DNA from: Viscum album
Lineage: Eukaryota; Streptophyta; Magnoliopsida; Santalales; Viscaceae
Length of the DNA stretch: 64,000 nt
Reading direction: 5' to 3'
Assembly: GCA_963277665.1 (NCBI GenBank)
Contig: OY728163.1
Coordinates: 1,901,236,644 to 1,901,300,643, forward strand
The first letter of the stretch is position 1, and every line of letters starts with the position of its first letter. Position numbers and translations under genes: made by a program. Shown piece by piece: positions 27,701 to 38,789 of the stretch. The notes beneath the pieces were generated by a model that was not told where the DNA came from, did no database searches, and saw only the letters and a program-made list of their open reading frames with translations.

Positions 27701-28813
27701 CCTTGAGACTTTCTTAATTCTCTATAAGAAGTTGAAAAATTTAGAGTTTCTATCCCCATTTCTCAACCAATTAGCCTTAAAATTGTCTCTTTGCAAATAA
27801 TATTTGAGATTCAAAAAATTATTAATCATTGAAACCAACTGAGTATCAACTAAAACATTATTAAAGAACTCATTTGAAGAATTATTCTCCTTCATTTGAT
27901 GATGAGATTCCTCAAGAAAGAAAATTTCAGAATTAAGGGAATTGAAACGAAATTTACTCCAGAATCTCAAATTTCTTTTAAGGAGTTTGAGCTTGATGAC
28001 AAAAAAATCATTGACCCTTTTATTCAAAGAACTCAATGTTTTTTCAAAAATAGTTCTACACTCAGGATGATTAACCCAAGCTATATTAAATCTAAAAGGC
28101 AAAGGAGGTTTGAGATCTTTTCTCACAAGGTCATCCAAAATTGGATGATGACTAGAGTTAATTATAGAAAGATTCATAAAAGAAATAGAACCCAAGAAAT
28201 CAAGAAAATCCTCCTTGACAAAAGACATTTCAATTCTACTAGAAAAAAATCGATCCGAAAAATTCCTGCGCTCTGTATACTTAGTTCCAACAAGATTAAA
28301 TTCAATCAACCCATTATCATCAATACAGGATTTGAAATCTCTTGATGAAATGACATTAGTAATGGCTCCAATCTTCTAATTAGAATCCATGATGGCATTA
28401 AAATAAAAAAGGATAGACCATGGACCAAAAATGGAATAGTTGAGAGATCCAATATCCATCCATAAATTCCTATGACCCTGATAAAAGTTATGGGCATAAA
28501 TAAAAGAGAATAATTGTTGGAGCCCTTAAAAATTGAAGGAACATGTGACATGTTGCTCAGTATTAGCTATCCAGGAAAAATGAGATAATAAACAATGATC
28601 CAAGACCCATAATCATTTAATACCCAATGAATATATATTAGATTCCACAAAATGAAAACCAAGATTTCCAAAATTGGAAATATTGGGAGAAAAAACTCTT
28701 TTGGATTCAGTCAAACCAATAAGAAGGGGCCTATGTTTTAGAATTAAGAGCCTAAAGGACCTCATGGTATCATTATTGGCTAGACTTTGAAAATTACAGA
28801 ACAAAAGATTCAT
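24726..28813 (-). pseudogene. LINE ORF2: endonuclease, RT, zf-RVT, RNase H
   Basis: ORF2 nicks target DNA and reverse-transcribes LINE RNA there. It starts MNLLFCNFQSLANN at 28813, the usual 'M..l.WN.RGlgn' start of the APE-type endonuclease. LIGLTESKR (about 28720) follows. The GDFNAI motif reads LFYFNAI (near 28410) and the final SDH motif reads SSHHPI (near 28145), so nuclease residues are lost. NWLRNGDRNSKFF (27759) leads into RT: FGFIKGRSIQD (about 27190), MFDVRKYFDTINW (about 27100), GFRKGDPL (about 26910) and HADDIIIF (catalytic HADD at 26760-26771). zf-RVT lies at about 25715-25560 (GKLLTDCFLQKCGIFF). RNase H at about 25200-24820 has SDGAFRGNPGISGYGA, SLEAK, KSDSNGF and HIVANGL. The stop is at 24726-24728. 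Confidence 0.88.
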
Positions 28814-30569
28814 TTAAATCTAAGGCCAGGACAATTCCCCCCATTTTTGACACCCACGATTATCTGTTTTCCAGACTTATGAGGCCTTCCAGTCTTTCTC
28901 TTATGGCTGGAGGCCCCTTGTAAAAGATCACTTATATCTAAATTATCATGGGTTCCTTTTCCATTTTTAACACAAACATTGAGGATGTCAACTGGATCAC
29001 TGGAAGAATCAGGAACACCCATATCCTGCAATGTCACATCACCACCAGATGAAATAGAAACCTAAATTTCCTAAACCAGTGCACCAGTACCACCAATTGA
29101 AAAAGGGATCCCAACCACACCTTCCATAGAAGAAAAATATAACACGAAAGAAGCAGGTTCCACTCCTTTTATAGTAGAATCTTCACTGAAAGAAAATTAA
29201 CCTCGATTAAGCTATCCAAACCCACTATATCATGCCTGGAAAAAACTCCAGCCACCTACACTGGGGAAGTGACGGGTGCAATGGATGACATAACATAGTC
29301 AATAAATGCCTGGGAAATCGTAGTACTCTCACTATCCTGAAAAGAGACCACAAGTGCACACATATTATCCTCCAAATCCTACCTCAATAAACAATCATCA
29401 ATCACTATTTCTGAAAAGAGACAAATCTTAAATCTCAGAAGAGATATTATGATCCAAAATTTGATCCTCTATGTATGTGTATCAACCATATTTATCCATA
29501 ACCTGACCAATATTATCAAGAGGACTATGAAGATCATGAATCTAACCTTGTTCAACATATTCAGAGATATGTTCCCAAGATTTATTAGGAGTAGCTACAA
29601 CTCTAGAAGGACCAGGTGTATCTTTTTAGGGACCCTCCTTTTCCACAAAGACCTTTGTAATATTTTTTATTTCAATTAACCTTTTTCCAATCATTCTACT
29701 TTGGAACCTCATTAATTTTTTTTGAAGAATCCTACAATTCACCAAAAAATGACCAACAATCGTGAAAACCTCACAAAAAAAGAAACACACTTATATTCTA
29801 CATTAACATCAATCTTATTACCATTAGCTATTGAATAGACATTATTCGGTCTTTTATTTTTCAAATTAACATCAACCAGAATTCTATAAAAATATCCAAG
29901 ATCCCCCTCTAATGTTTTCTGATCCATTTTAATAGGAGTGTCAATACATGAGGAAAGTTCATTAAGGATCTTAGGATTCTAATACATCCAATTCAACCCA
30001 TGAAGTCTGATGAAAATCTGGGAATTGGTTTTCTTAAGGTTAAAGATATTAAAATTAACATCCCATTCGGTAATCTCAAGGAACCATGTTTGAGATGATG
30101 GTTTCCAAAATCCCATAAACTGTTAAAATCCTCACCTGATTGAAAAATTGGATGAAAAAACCCCTCCTAATAGGAATCAATTTCCAGTTGCTAAAACCCC
30201 AACAATGAGAAATAATATTTTAAGATCAAGGTAAAACCAGGTCCTATCTCCCTTGGAAAAAATTATTCAACAAAGAATTGAAAACATACAAAAATTGATA
30301 TGTTGTTGCAAATACTACGGATCCAGGACTACAGAAAAACCACCATTATAATGTCTGTTAATGTTATAGGAATAAGACATTCCTCTTTTTCTCATATCGG
30401 AAGAACCAGAAAGAGATTCAGCAAAAGAGACGCCCTTCTTTCTTATCGCTGTGAAATCTGTAGGATCCGATGAAGTTCTATGACCCATAGTTAACGGTCT
30501 ATCATCCTTGAAAGAAAACACCCAATCAGGATTGAATGAAACCATTGTGGGAATCATGTAAAACTCCAT
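28810..30569 (-). pseudogene. LINE ORF1, DUF4283/zinc-knuckle RNA-binding protein relic
   Basis: ORF1 proteins of plant L1 elements bind element RNA. The start at 30569 opens a clean 84-codon stretch. Further on, the segment between about 30070 and 29860 carries WDVNFNIF, IFIRLHGLNW and PIKMDQKT followed by GYFYRILVDVNL, matching the DUF4283 pattern 'W...F', 'iWvRl.gLp', 'piq.D..T' and 'faRvlVevDl'. VNVEYKCVSFFV near 29800 is where a 'EYe.lP.fC..C...GH' knuckle should be; its cysteines are mostly gone. The last 75 codons (29037-28810) end in a basic, lysine-rich tail (HKRKTGRPHKSGKQ). Several internal stops break it. Its stop codon overlaps the ORF2 start. Confidence 0.75.
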
Positions 30570-30620
30570 GGGTGATCGAATACAGCATTTGTTGGTTGAA
30601 GGGAAAGTTTAGCGACCCTT

Positions 30621-31321
30621 TATAAGTTTCAAAAGGGTTATTTTTAAAGAAAAGGATTCAATAATTTCAATTTTTCATTATATGTTATCAAAAATAGTAT
30701 CTAGAAATGGATTTAAAAAATTGTTTCAAGCCTTCTCTTTTTAATGGGATTAAAAAAAAAGTTTTCTAATTGTATTGTGTTTTAAAATACATTTTAAAAT
30801 CATAAAAGATATTTTTGTCCAGAAATATTTTAAATGAAATTATATTTCCGTTTTATAAGGAATGGTTTTTTAGAGTTGTTTTATAAAATATATTTTTTAT
30901 GTAAGGATATTTTCATTAATAAATGTTCCAATTTATCATTCACAATCTTTCTCTATCTAAGATGAATAACTTTGTTATAGTTTTTAAATATAATTCACAT
31001 TATTTATTTAATGGTTTATGTTTTGATGGAATGATGTTTATGATACATGTTTCTCTTTTAAGAGTAATATTATTTTGAAACCCACTTCTTTTAATAGCTT
31101 ATTCTTTGATTAAATGAGTATGAAAATATCCTTTCTCTATAGGTTATTACGTGATGAAGTATTAATGGTACCCATTTAATTTCATGGTCCATGATATGAT
31201 AAATATTTTATTATATTATCGAATAATCATGTATAATTTCATTATATTATTGGTGGGACCTTTATCATACTCTAATGCATTGGGTAATAATAAATGTTTT
31301 GTTTGATAGATAGGGTACATA
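30621..31321. other. AT-rich DNA before the minisatellite
   Basis: No gene or repeat border recognised. The first bases may hold the LINE 5' untranslated region. Confidence 0.45.
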
Positions 31322-31560
31322 AGAGGGAATCCCAAGCCTAAAATAATATGGTATCTTAAGCCTGGAATAAGAGGGTGGAAGGGAGGGGAAAATAAGAACA
31401 AAACTATAGGGTATGTGATAGGGAATCACATGCCCAAAACAAGATGGTAAATGGGAGGGTATCCCAGTCATGAAACATGAAGTTGTATAGGAGGGTATCA
31501 CATTCCTAAAAAAATATGGTACACTTGAGGGAATCATAGGGCCAATGTCGGTGAAAAGGT
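31322..31560. repeat. 36-bp minisatellite, about 7 units
   Basis: The unit core (plus strand GAGGGAATC or GAGGGTATC type) starts at 31526, 31490, 31454, 31418, 31382 and 31346, exactly 36 bp apart, then at 31322 after a short 24-bp unit. Because 36 is divisible by three, the minus strand stays open across it (31663-31265) and encodes a 12-residue repeat of the form I-P-S/Y-x-x-P-S/Y-x-F. Units have diverged in sequence but not in length. Whether the peptide is ever made is unknown. Confidence 0.85.
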
Positions 31561-33972
31561 TGTTATCCAAATAATAACATGTTATTATGGTCTTGTTATG
31601 TATCATTAACATAATATTTTCTAGGCTCATATGTATGGCACATATTCCATATCTTATTCCCATATTATGTTTCTTTGGATTGTTCTCTTGTTTCTCGAAT
31701 TATTCATGTCTTATGAAATTAAAATAGTTAATCTATGAATAATTTATATTATATTTGATATGATGGGTATGATCATCAAATGTTATTCTAATTTCACATA
31801 CCCATATGCATGTTTTATGCTTATGTATCACCTTTATTTATCTTTACTGAGCATCTATGATCACCCCTTTCTTATGTTTCTCTTCACCATGTTATAAAAA
31901 AATGTTTTAATTATAAAACTAAAATGGATGATCTTTGTGGGAAATGATGAAGTTTTTTAACCTAGTTAGGATATTTTTTATATGTTTCTAATGTCACAAA
32001 ACAATTTCCCTCATTGGGAAAGTATTTCAGTAAAGTGCTAAATAGTCATATATAATGATGTAGCATCCATGTATATTATTACTGGGTAACTATAGTTGGT
32101 GTCAATGGAATGGTTTAGTTGAACTATGGAATCTAGGGTCAGAAAACAATACCGATATCCCGTGGGATATTTCTAAGGATATTTCTACATATTTCTGTAG
32201 GGATATGTATAAGGATAAAAAAATTTAAGAAAATGTCATATAATTTTGATAACGGATAATTTGAGTGGTTCCTTAAAAATTTATCCTTTTAATTATACTG
32301 TATTTTGATGTGGATATCAAACAGATATAACTAGTTGTAACAACTCTCAAAATGTTTTTTGGGCATTACTCGAGCGTAACCTGGAACATGACAATGGGCC
32401 TTACTACACACATAGTTTGACCCTCCTCTATTATATTCATTGTAAATTCATGAAAACTTTATGAGTCATCATTATGGATTTATATATATATATTTGATGT
32501 TAATGAACTAGGATAAACCGAATTTCTCATAGATCAATTAATAAAGTTTCATGATTTAGACATCTTATATGTGATTTTTAGGATTATTTAGTTTCTATCA
32601 TGGTAAATGTTTCTCACACATTGATTTCAAGTTTAAGTCATTAGTGGGGACTAGAAGGAACATTCTTAACATTGATTTTTTTAGTTATATAATGTAAATG
32701 AATTATGTAAATATGTTTCCAAAGTGGAAATCTCATGAAGTGAATTAAAATGGTGGTATGATTATTGGTTATACTGTTGAATGTAAAGAGATATAAAACA
32801 ATATGTGAATGTTATGGGATGTTCTTCCTATATTATTTACATTAAAATTTTAATGAAGGATTGGATTTAAGATAGATAACCTTATGGAATTGTTGATATT
32901 TTATATTCAATGAATTTTGTATTATGGAAAAATTTGATGAAGGCCAAGTAATGGTTTAAGAAAAAAATTTATGGTTGAAGTTTATAAGTTTTGGAATTCA
33001 ATTATTTTGTTGTGTGAATAATGAAATATATAAGTATATCAATTATAAATTTTTAAATAATTATTGTAAATTATCTTCTTAATGTTGATGAAGACATAAT
33101 TTTTTTAACATAAATGATACATTTTAAAAAAAGGGATGATATATGTTAATGTGGTCAAGATGTTGAGAAAATTCTATTAATCATGGATAAAAAGATGATT
33201 TATAAAGATGAAGTAAATTTTATAGTATTTATGACAATAGAGCTGATAAATGATTGGTTGAAAAGGATGAATATGTTATCATTGATGAAGTTTACAACAT
33301 TGTGGATATATATAATATATATAGTAATCTTTGAAATTTGGAAGAATACATGTTTTCCAAAAGTATTTATAGTAAATGAGGTTATTACCATGTTTCTAGA
33401 GAATATAAGATGAGGGTATTTACATGTTAGGAATGTGACAAACATGAACTATTTTGTGGAACATGGATGATCAATGTTTAACTGATTTCTTGATATTCAT
33501 TCTAATGTTTTGAATTTTAATTTTTCAGAAGGATTATAAGGTGAACCATTTATGGGAATTTTATGTTGAACTTGAAATGATGTTTTTGAGATCGAATTAT
33601 TATTTAATGACAATATGATTTATACATATTGAATAAACTTTTCAAACAACTTTTTTATGGTACCAAAATAACGATGAAATAACTTATCACTCTATCTCAT
33701 AATCTATTAATACATATTGAAAGAATAATACACCTTCAATTCTTATAGTAAGAGATGATGTGTATATCGAACAAGACACAACCAAAGGGTGAGATTTTTT
33801 ATAAGAAAATGAATAAAATAAAGTAAGTATATTTTTTTATGTTCAATGATAGTAAATGAATTCAGGAAAAATATGAAAAGGATATTGAAAAATATTTATC
33901 CTAAAACATTCATTTTGGTTAAATTGATAGACTTATAAATTATCCTCAATTTATGGTTATGATACCCTTTAC
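31561..33972. other. AT-rich DNA between minisatellite and nest
   Basis: No gene recognised. A TGTAACAACTC at 32336 looks like an LTR start but has no visible partner. Overlapping frames on both strands at 33183-33445 are chance ORFs. Confidence 0.45.
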
Positions 33973-34532
33973 TATAATGCACTGACCTGAGTGCCACTCA
34001 ATGGTTCCCCAAGCCAATTTCCCACATGACCTCAAACGCACCTCTTGATCAATCAAGAGGATGCCAACTAGTTGTGAGGGTTTCATAAGCCATTAATGGG
34101 GAAAAATACCCTAATTTATGAGAGTAAAATTTTAGTAGAAAAAAATTAACAATAACTACAACATATATTATCAAAATAATTCTCATGTCACAAGATAACC
34201 AAACATGAAATATAATATTAACATAAAATGGAAAATATGAAATTACAATATAAGTGTCTAGTTTCTATAATGAAACTGAAAATAATGACACAACAATTCC
34301 CTAAGAGGGTTTCTAACCTTGTCTAGATCCATCCTCCATGATTTATCCCCAATCAAAAACCTATCCTCATCCCTTTTCCCTTATCTAGTTTGGCAAAAAT
34401 ATAATCTATCCGAGTACTGATCAGGATTCCTAAATAGGGTTTTAGGACAAGTCAATAGGCCAATGCCAATAGTGTCTAAAGAAATTCAAATCAAAATATA
34501 GTTCCTGAATTTCAACAATTGAATAAGTACAA
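33973..34532 (-). repeat. E3 3' LTR, first part (before E2 insertion)
   Basis: Aligns with 61574-62130 of the right LTR: for example the block near 34108-34125 (TTTATGAGAGTAAAATTTT) with 61717-61733, and TCATGTCACAAGATAAC with ACATGTCACAAGATAAC at about 61782. It stops at AAGTACAA (34532), where E2 begins. Confidence 0.9.
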
Positions 34533-35236
34533 TTTAACTCCCAAAGGATTTAAAACGGGAATTTAAATTCATGAGGATTTGTTTGAATTATATAGATATA
34601 ACTATCCTATAAACATATATTTTTTGAATTTATATGGTATGAATTTTGAAAAAAAGTCATCATAAATTACGATCAGTAAGTTATTTGAAGTCTGATAGAA
34701 CCAACTAGATTTTTAGTGAATAGTAACATACCCTTATGAAAAGTAATATGAATAGTAATATGAACCTAATATATATGAAATTATGTTATTGTTTTATTTT
34801 CTTAAGGATTTAAGACAATGACATATTGATTAAAATTTCAGTGTGACAAAAATTGAGTTAAAGTTTTAAAATTATTAATTTTTGAATAAAGCATGATTTT
34901 ATTAGAAAATAAAAATAAAAATATTTAGAAATTTATTTTCAAAAAATGGAGTTCATTTTAAAATTATACACATAAAAAATTTGTCAGGGTGATTTTTTTT
35001 AATTTTTGAGAAATTCTTGAATTGTTGATGAATATTGAAATATAGTAAAATATCGTATATTCAAATTATTAGTTAAATACACTATTTATGCACTCATAAG
35101 TTATTTATGAAAACTTGGTTAGAACTCACATTCCATTATTAATATTCTAGGTCACATTAAGAATGAATATTTATAGTCTTAAGAAAAACTATTTAAATAA
35201 TGATTAAAATAATGTAAAATCTCTCCTCCCCTCCAC

Positions 35237-35244
35237 TATAAATA
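35237..35244 (+). promoter_or_regulatory. TATA box of E2 5' LTR
   Basis: CACTATAAATACCACCC after a CTCTCCTCCCCTCC pyrimidine run. The 3' LTR copy reads TGTAAATA (42486-42493). Confidence 0.65.
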
Positions 35245-35613
35245 CCACCCTTATTCCCCTTATCCTATCACATATTTCAGGCCTTGATAATTTTCTATTT
35301 TTTTCTAAATTCCATCTGCAAAGGATATTACCCACATCCTAGAGCTGCTAGTATCACCAAAAGTCAAAAACCAAAGGCCTTAAAAAAGATTTAAATGTGA
35401 AGAGATCAAGAGGTCAAAATCCTCTTTTGTTTTCTTTCTTTTCTTTTCATTTTATTTTATATTCTTATTCTTTCCTCACCTGAGCTTATCCAGGAGGCAT
35501 GAATAATTAATTATATTACATATTCTTTATTTAATCAGGTTTATGTAAGACTCACCATTATAAGTCTTCTTCTCTCCCACTTATTCCAAAAATTAAAATA
35601 TTTTCCGTGGTGT

Positions 35614-35641
35614 GTCGATTTATCGACATCGTGGACGATGT
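35614..35641. promoter_or_regulatory. CpG-rich double palindrome in E2 LTR
   Basis: GTCGAT-TT-ATCGAC runs into ACATCGT-GG-ACGATGT, two short perfect stems sharing AC. It lies about 380 bp after the TATA box. The 3' LTR keeps GTCGATTTACCGACATCGTG at about 42866. Role unknown. Confidence 0.5.
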
Positions 35642-37134
35642 GATTTTAATTTCTTTTACTTCCTTAAATACTAGTCATGATACCATTTTTTTTGTATAAC
35701 TGGATTTTAATCTATGTATTATATCTCATATATGACTATGGAATTGTTTTTTTCACATGTTATTAATTTTTAGAAAATGATTTCATTATGATCTAAGAAT
35801 CTCTTTAATGACCCAAACAAATATCAATAATGTTTTAATTTATGATTTATCCTCATGTACGAATTCAAAAAGATAAATGGTATAATTTATATTTATTTAA
35901 ATATTTAAATTCCATTGCATTCTAATTGTGGTGTTTCACTTACAATCGACAACAACATCCATCATGAACTAATCATGGAAATCATGTAAAGAACTCACCC
36001 AAAACAATGAAATGAATAAAATACTAATAACTAAAGTGTGAAATGATGTTATAAAATGATCATATAAGATCTTATAAACATTAAAATTGTCTATAATATA
36101 CTAATAACACTTTTTTAACAATTATACCACTGGTTTAAACACTGTTGAAGCATGAAGAACCCAAGGTAAGGGATTTATTAACCTTATTTCCATTCTTTGG
36201 GTTAACATTCTAATTCATTATTTATGTGGTATTGAAATTAATTTTGTGAATAATTTTGTTCATATAATATTTAATTATCTGTATTTATATTATATATATA
36301 TATTCTATCTAATCTATTGAGTCAAACTTCAATTATATGATATTAATGAGGGACTTTTCGTTTAAAATCCTCTTTTAATATTCTGTTTTATAAAATTCAA
36401 ATGCAATGTTTTTATGTAATTATTCATGTTGTATGATTGTTTTCAGGTTCTATAGAGTGTATTATTATGAAGTGTGGGACCTATATCTTCCTCCAATTCA
36501 TTGTTTATGTGCGAGTTCAAGGTCGGTCATATGGTTACTCCATGTGTAACTACAATGGTTACACAAATTGTAATGTAGCTGTAAGGGTTGAAAATTATAA
36601 GGTAACCGAGAGGGTTACAAGATTATGTTTATAACGCACCAATATACCTTTATTATTATATTTATGATCTATATTTTTTTGTTTTCATCCAATGGAAATC
36701 CCAAGTTTCACAAGTTATGTTCATATGAGTCAAAAGTATATCTTTACCAAAATATTTTCATATGATACAAGTATTCTTGGGCTTATGCGTTATTTCTTTA
36801 TTTTTATATTCGTTACTGAATATTTTTTGTGCTCATCCCATGATTTTAAATTATTTTCATAGGTTATAAGGATTTTTAATATGTAAGAGGAATCCCTGTT
36901 AAATTACATGAATATTTGTCAAAGAAAACATGTTTTATTTGAAATGTTTTATATTTTGAAAGAAATGGACAATGTTTTAGTGGTATATTATCGATATGAA
37001 TGTGGAATGTAATATATGTATTATATCCCAATTCTCTAAAACCATAATTTTGAATCTATTTCCAATATGAAAGGATTTGTGTTTTTGATTAAAATTCATC
37101 ATTATGTAACGAAATAAAGCTAGGTCCATATAGT

Positions 37135-37145
37135 TGGTATTAGAG
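37135..37145 (+). other. E2 primer-binding site
   Basis: TGGTATTAGAG, one base from TGGTATCAGAG, the complement of the 3' end of plant initiator tRNA-Met. It sits 2 bp after the 5' LTR. Confidence 0.8.
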
Positions 37146-37529
37146 GGAGTTTTAGATAACATTAGGGGTTCTGATGATTTTAATAGAATACCAATAATTA
37201 TTTTTACTCTATGGTAAATGTGAAATTATTTAGAGTTTAAATATTTCTATGTTGCTTCAACTATGAAAGTTATGTTCAGAATCATCTTCCACAAAAGAAA
37301 CAGGGAATCTAAAGAGGAAATGCACTAAAAGAATTATATCCTTCTGAATCTGCAGCCCAGAATGGTAGGGATTAGACCCAATCAGTCTATGATAGTAAGG
37401 GCTTAGTTGAAGTAGGAAATAAATGTTGGTGGAATCCATGGAATAGAAAAAAACAACAGTACCTCAAAATAACATAATGATAATGTAACATTTTATAATA
37501 TAACACCCTCCTTCTTTCAATGGATTTTA

Positions 37530-38310
37530 TAACCTTGTAGAAGTTAAAGGATGGATTAATGACCATGAAAAGATATTCGGTGTTATGGGATGTTTCTATA
37601 ATAAAAATTTATTCCTTTACATTTATCATTTTGAAGGTGAAGGTGATCAATTATGTTCAATGGTAAAAAAATATTATGGATAGAGAAGGGATTTATTCCC
37701 TATTGTGGGATAAATTTAAGTCTTTTTTTTGAAAAATATTTTACAATGGTGGTGAGACATAGTATTGTGAAGAAATTCTTCGAATTTAATTAGAAGAAAG
37801 AAGATTCAATGGACCTGTTTGAAGCAAAGTTCACCCGACTGGAAAGGTATGCTCCAAATCATATTATAGATATTGATTAAAAAATAAACCACTTTTACTC
37901 AGGATTCAAGCCAAGGTATCGAAGGGAATTGGCCTCCGGTAAATTCAAATGTTATGATAAAATTATCTGATGTGATGAAAAAGTGGATAGAGAGTTTATT
38001 TATGATCATTTACTCATTTAAAACAAGGGGAGAAAGATGTCTATATGAAAAGCGATGGGTAATAATGAACTAAATAAATCTGAGAGTAAGAAATTATACT
38101 TTCTAGTTTTTAAAAATTATGGAAAAAATCACCCTAGTGAATGGATTGATAGTATTGGGAAGTGTTTTTGATGTGTTAAATTTCAACATATGGCCTGAGA
38201 TTTTATGGAAAATGATCCTAAGACTAATCATGCTAATAAAACTATTTAGTGTTTTAAATGTGGAGAAATCGGAAATTATGAAAATTCATTCCCAAAGAGT
38301 GATCCGAATG
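37530..38310 (+). pseudogene. E2 gag relic with zinc knuckle
   Basis: Retrotrans_gag-like blocks can be read across frames: DHEKIFGVMGCF (about 37562), then LFEAKFTRLERYAPN (about 37815-37858), the 'eFe.kFtrLsryAP' motif, then HFYSGFKPRYRREL (about 37890), matching 'rkFe.GLrpeir'. A CCHC knuckle follows as CFKCGEIGNYENSF (about 38258-38300), with the His replaced by Asn and the last Cys by Ser, so zinc binding is lost. Upstream of 37530 the N-terminal part of gag cannot be followed. Confidence 0.78.
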
Positions 38311-38399
38311 ATATAAAGAACTCAGACTATAAGTAGAAGGCTGTAGTGAGATAATTTTTGACTATATCAGTAGACTTCGATCCATTAAATGAAGTTATA

Positions 38400-38750
38400 T
38401 TAGGTACTATGTTTGTCTTCTTAGTTTTTCTAAGGTTTTGTTCAATACAGGTTCTACTTATTTCATTATTTTTGAGAAATGTTTTGGTAAATTGGAAATA
38501 CCACATCAACTAATAAGACCAGACCTAGTTGTTAAAACACATGGGGGAAATATTATGGTAAAGAAGAATTATATGAATCTTTCTATTGTGTTCTTTGGAA
38601 TGACTTTACCTGAAAACCTTGTTGTTTTTTCTCTTGGTGGATTTGGATTTCATTCGGGGAATGGATTGGCTTTTTATTTATCATACTAAGATTGATTGTA
38701 GAGTTAAAGAAGTTTTTTTTTCAAAAGAGTTTCTATTTTTATACAAGAAT
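38400..38750 (+). pseudogene. E2 aspartic protease relic
   Basis: FNTGSTYFIIF carries the active site NTG at 38444-38452 (normally DTG). The frame continues through a PDLVVKTHGG block (about 38519) and GMTLPENLVVF (about 38600), which match the chromovirus protease pattern 'P..VsTP.G' and 'g..lpadLivl'. The flap-side GMDWL motif is present near 38660 but in another frame, so a shift separates it. The original TTCGAT probably became TTCAAT by loss of a CpG. Confidence 0.8.
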
Positions 38751-38789
38751 GAACCCATATAATTGATAACATAATAGGAAGATGATAAA

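Larger units (their letters stand above)
24010..30620 (-). mobile_element. L1-type LINE, near full length, with RNase H
   Basis: Read on the minus strand this is a non-LTR retrotransposon with ORF1 (DUF4283-type RNA-binding protein) and ORF2 (endonuclease, reverse transcriptase, zf-RVT, RNase H), as in plant L1-clade LINEs. The 5' border near 30620 and 3' border near 24010 are estimates from where coding and tail signals stop. No clear poly(A) tract or target duplication remains. ORF2 spans about 4.09 kb, close to the usual 1300-1400 codons, so the copy is nearly full length rather than 5'-truncated. Stops and shifts make it non-autonomous. Confidence 0.9.
34533..37132 (+). repeat. E2 5' LTR
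   Basis: Begins TTTAACTCCC where the other copy has TGTAACAACC, and ends TCCATATA, the same as the 3' copy. It carries a TATA box (35237), a double palindrome (35614) and the intact version of the site into which the copia element jumped in the 3' copy (36482-36486). Confidence 0.92.

Noticed and set aside
27896..28345. 149-codon plus-strand frame, and similar ones at 26448-26864 and 27030-27706
   Set aside because: They lie antisense to LINE ORF2, whose endonuclease and RT motifs are on the minus strand.
31322..31560. CRISPR-like array
   Set aside because: The units are directly adjacent at 36 bp with no unique spacers, so it is a minisatellite; the window is also eukaryotic.
33183..33445. 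Overlapping frames on both strands
   Set aside because: Mutually antisense, low complexity and without motifs; no support for either.
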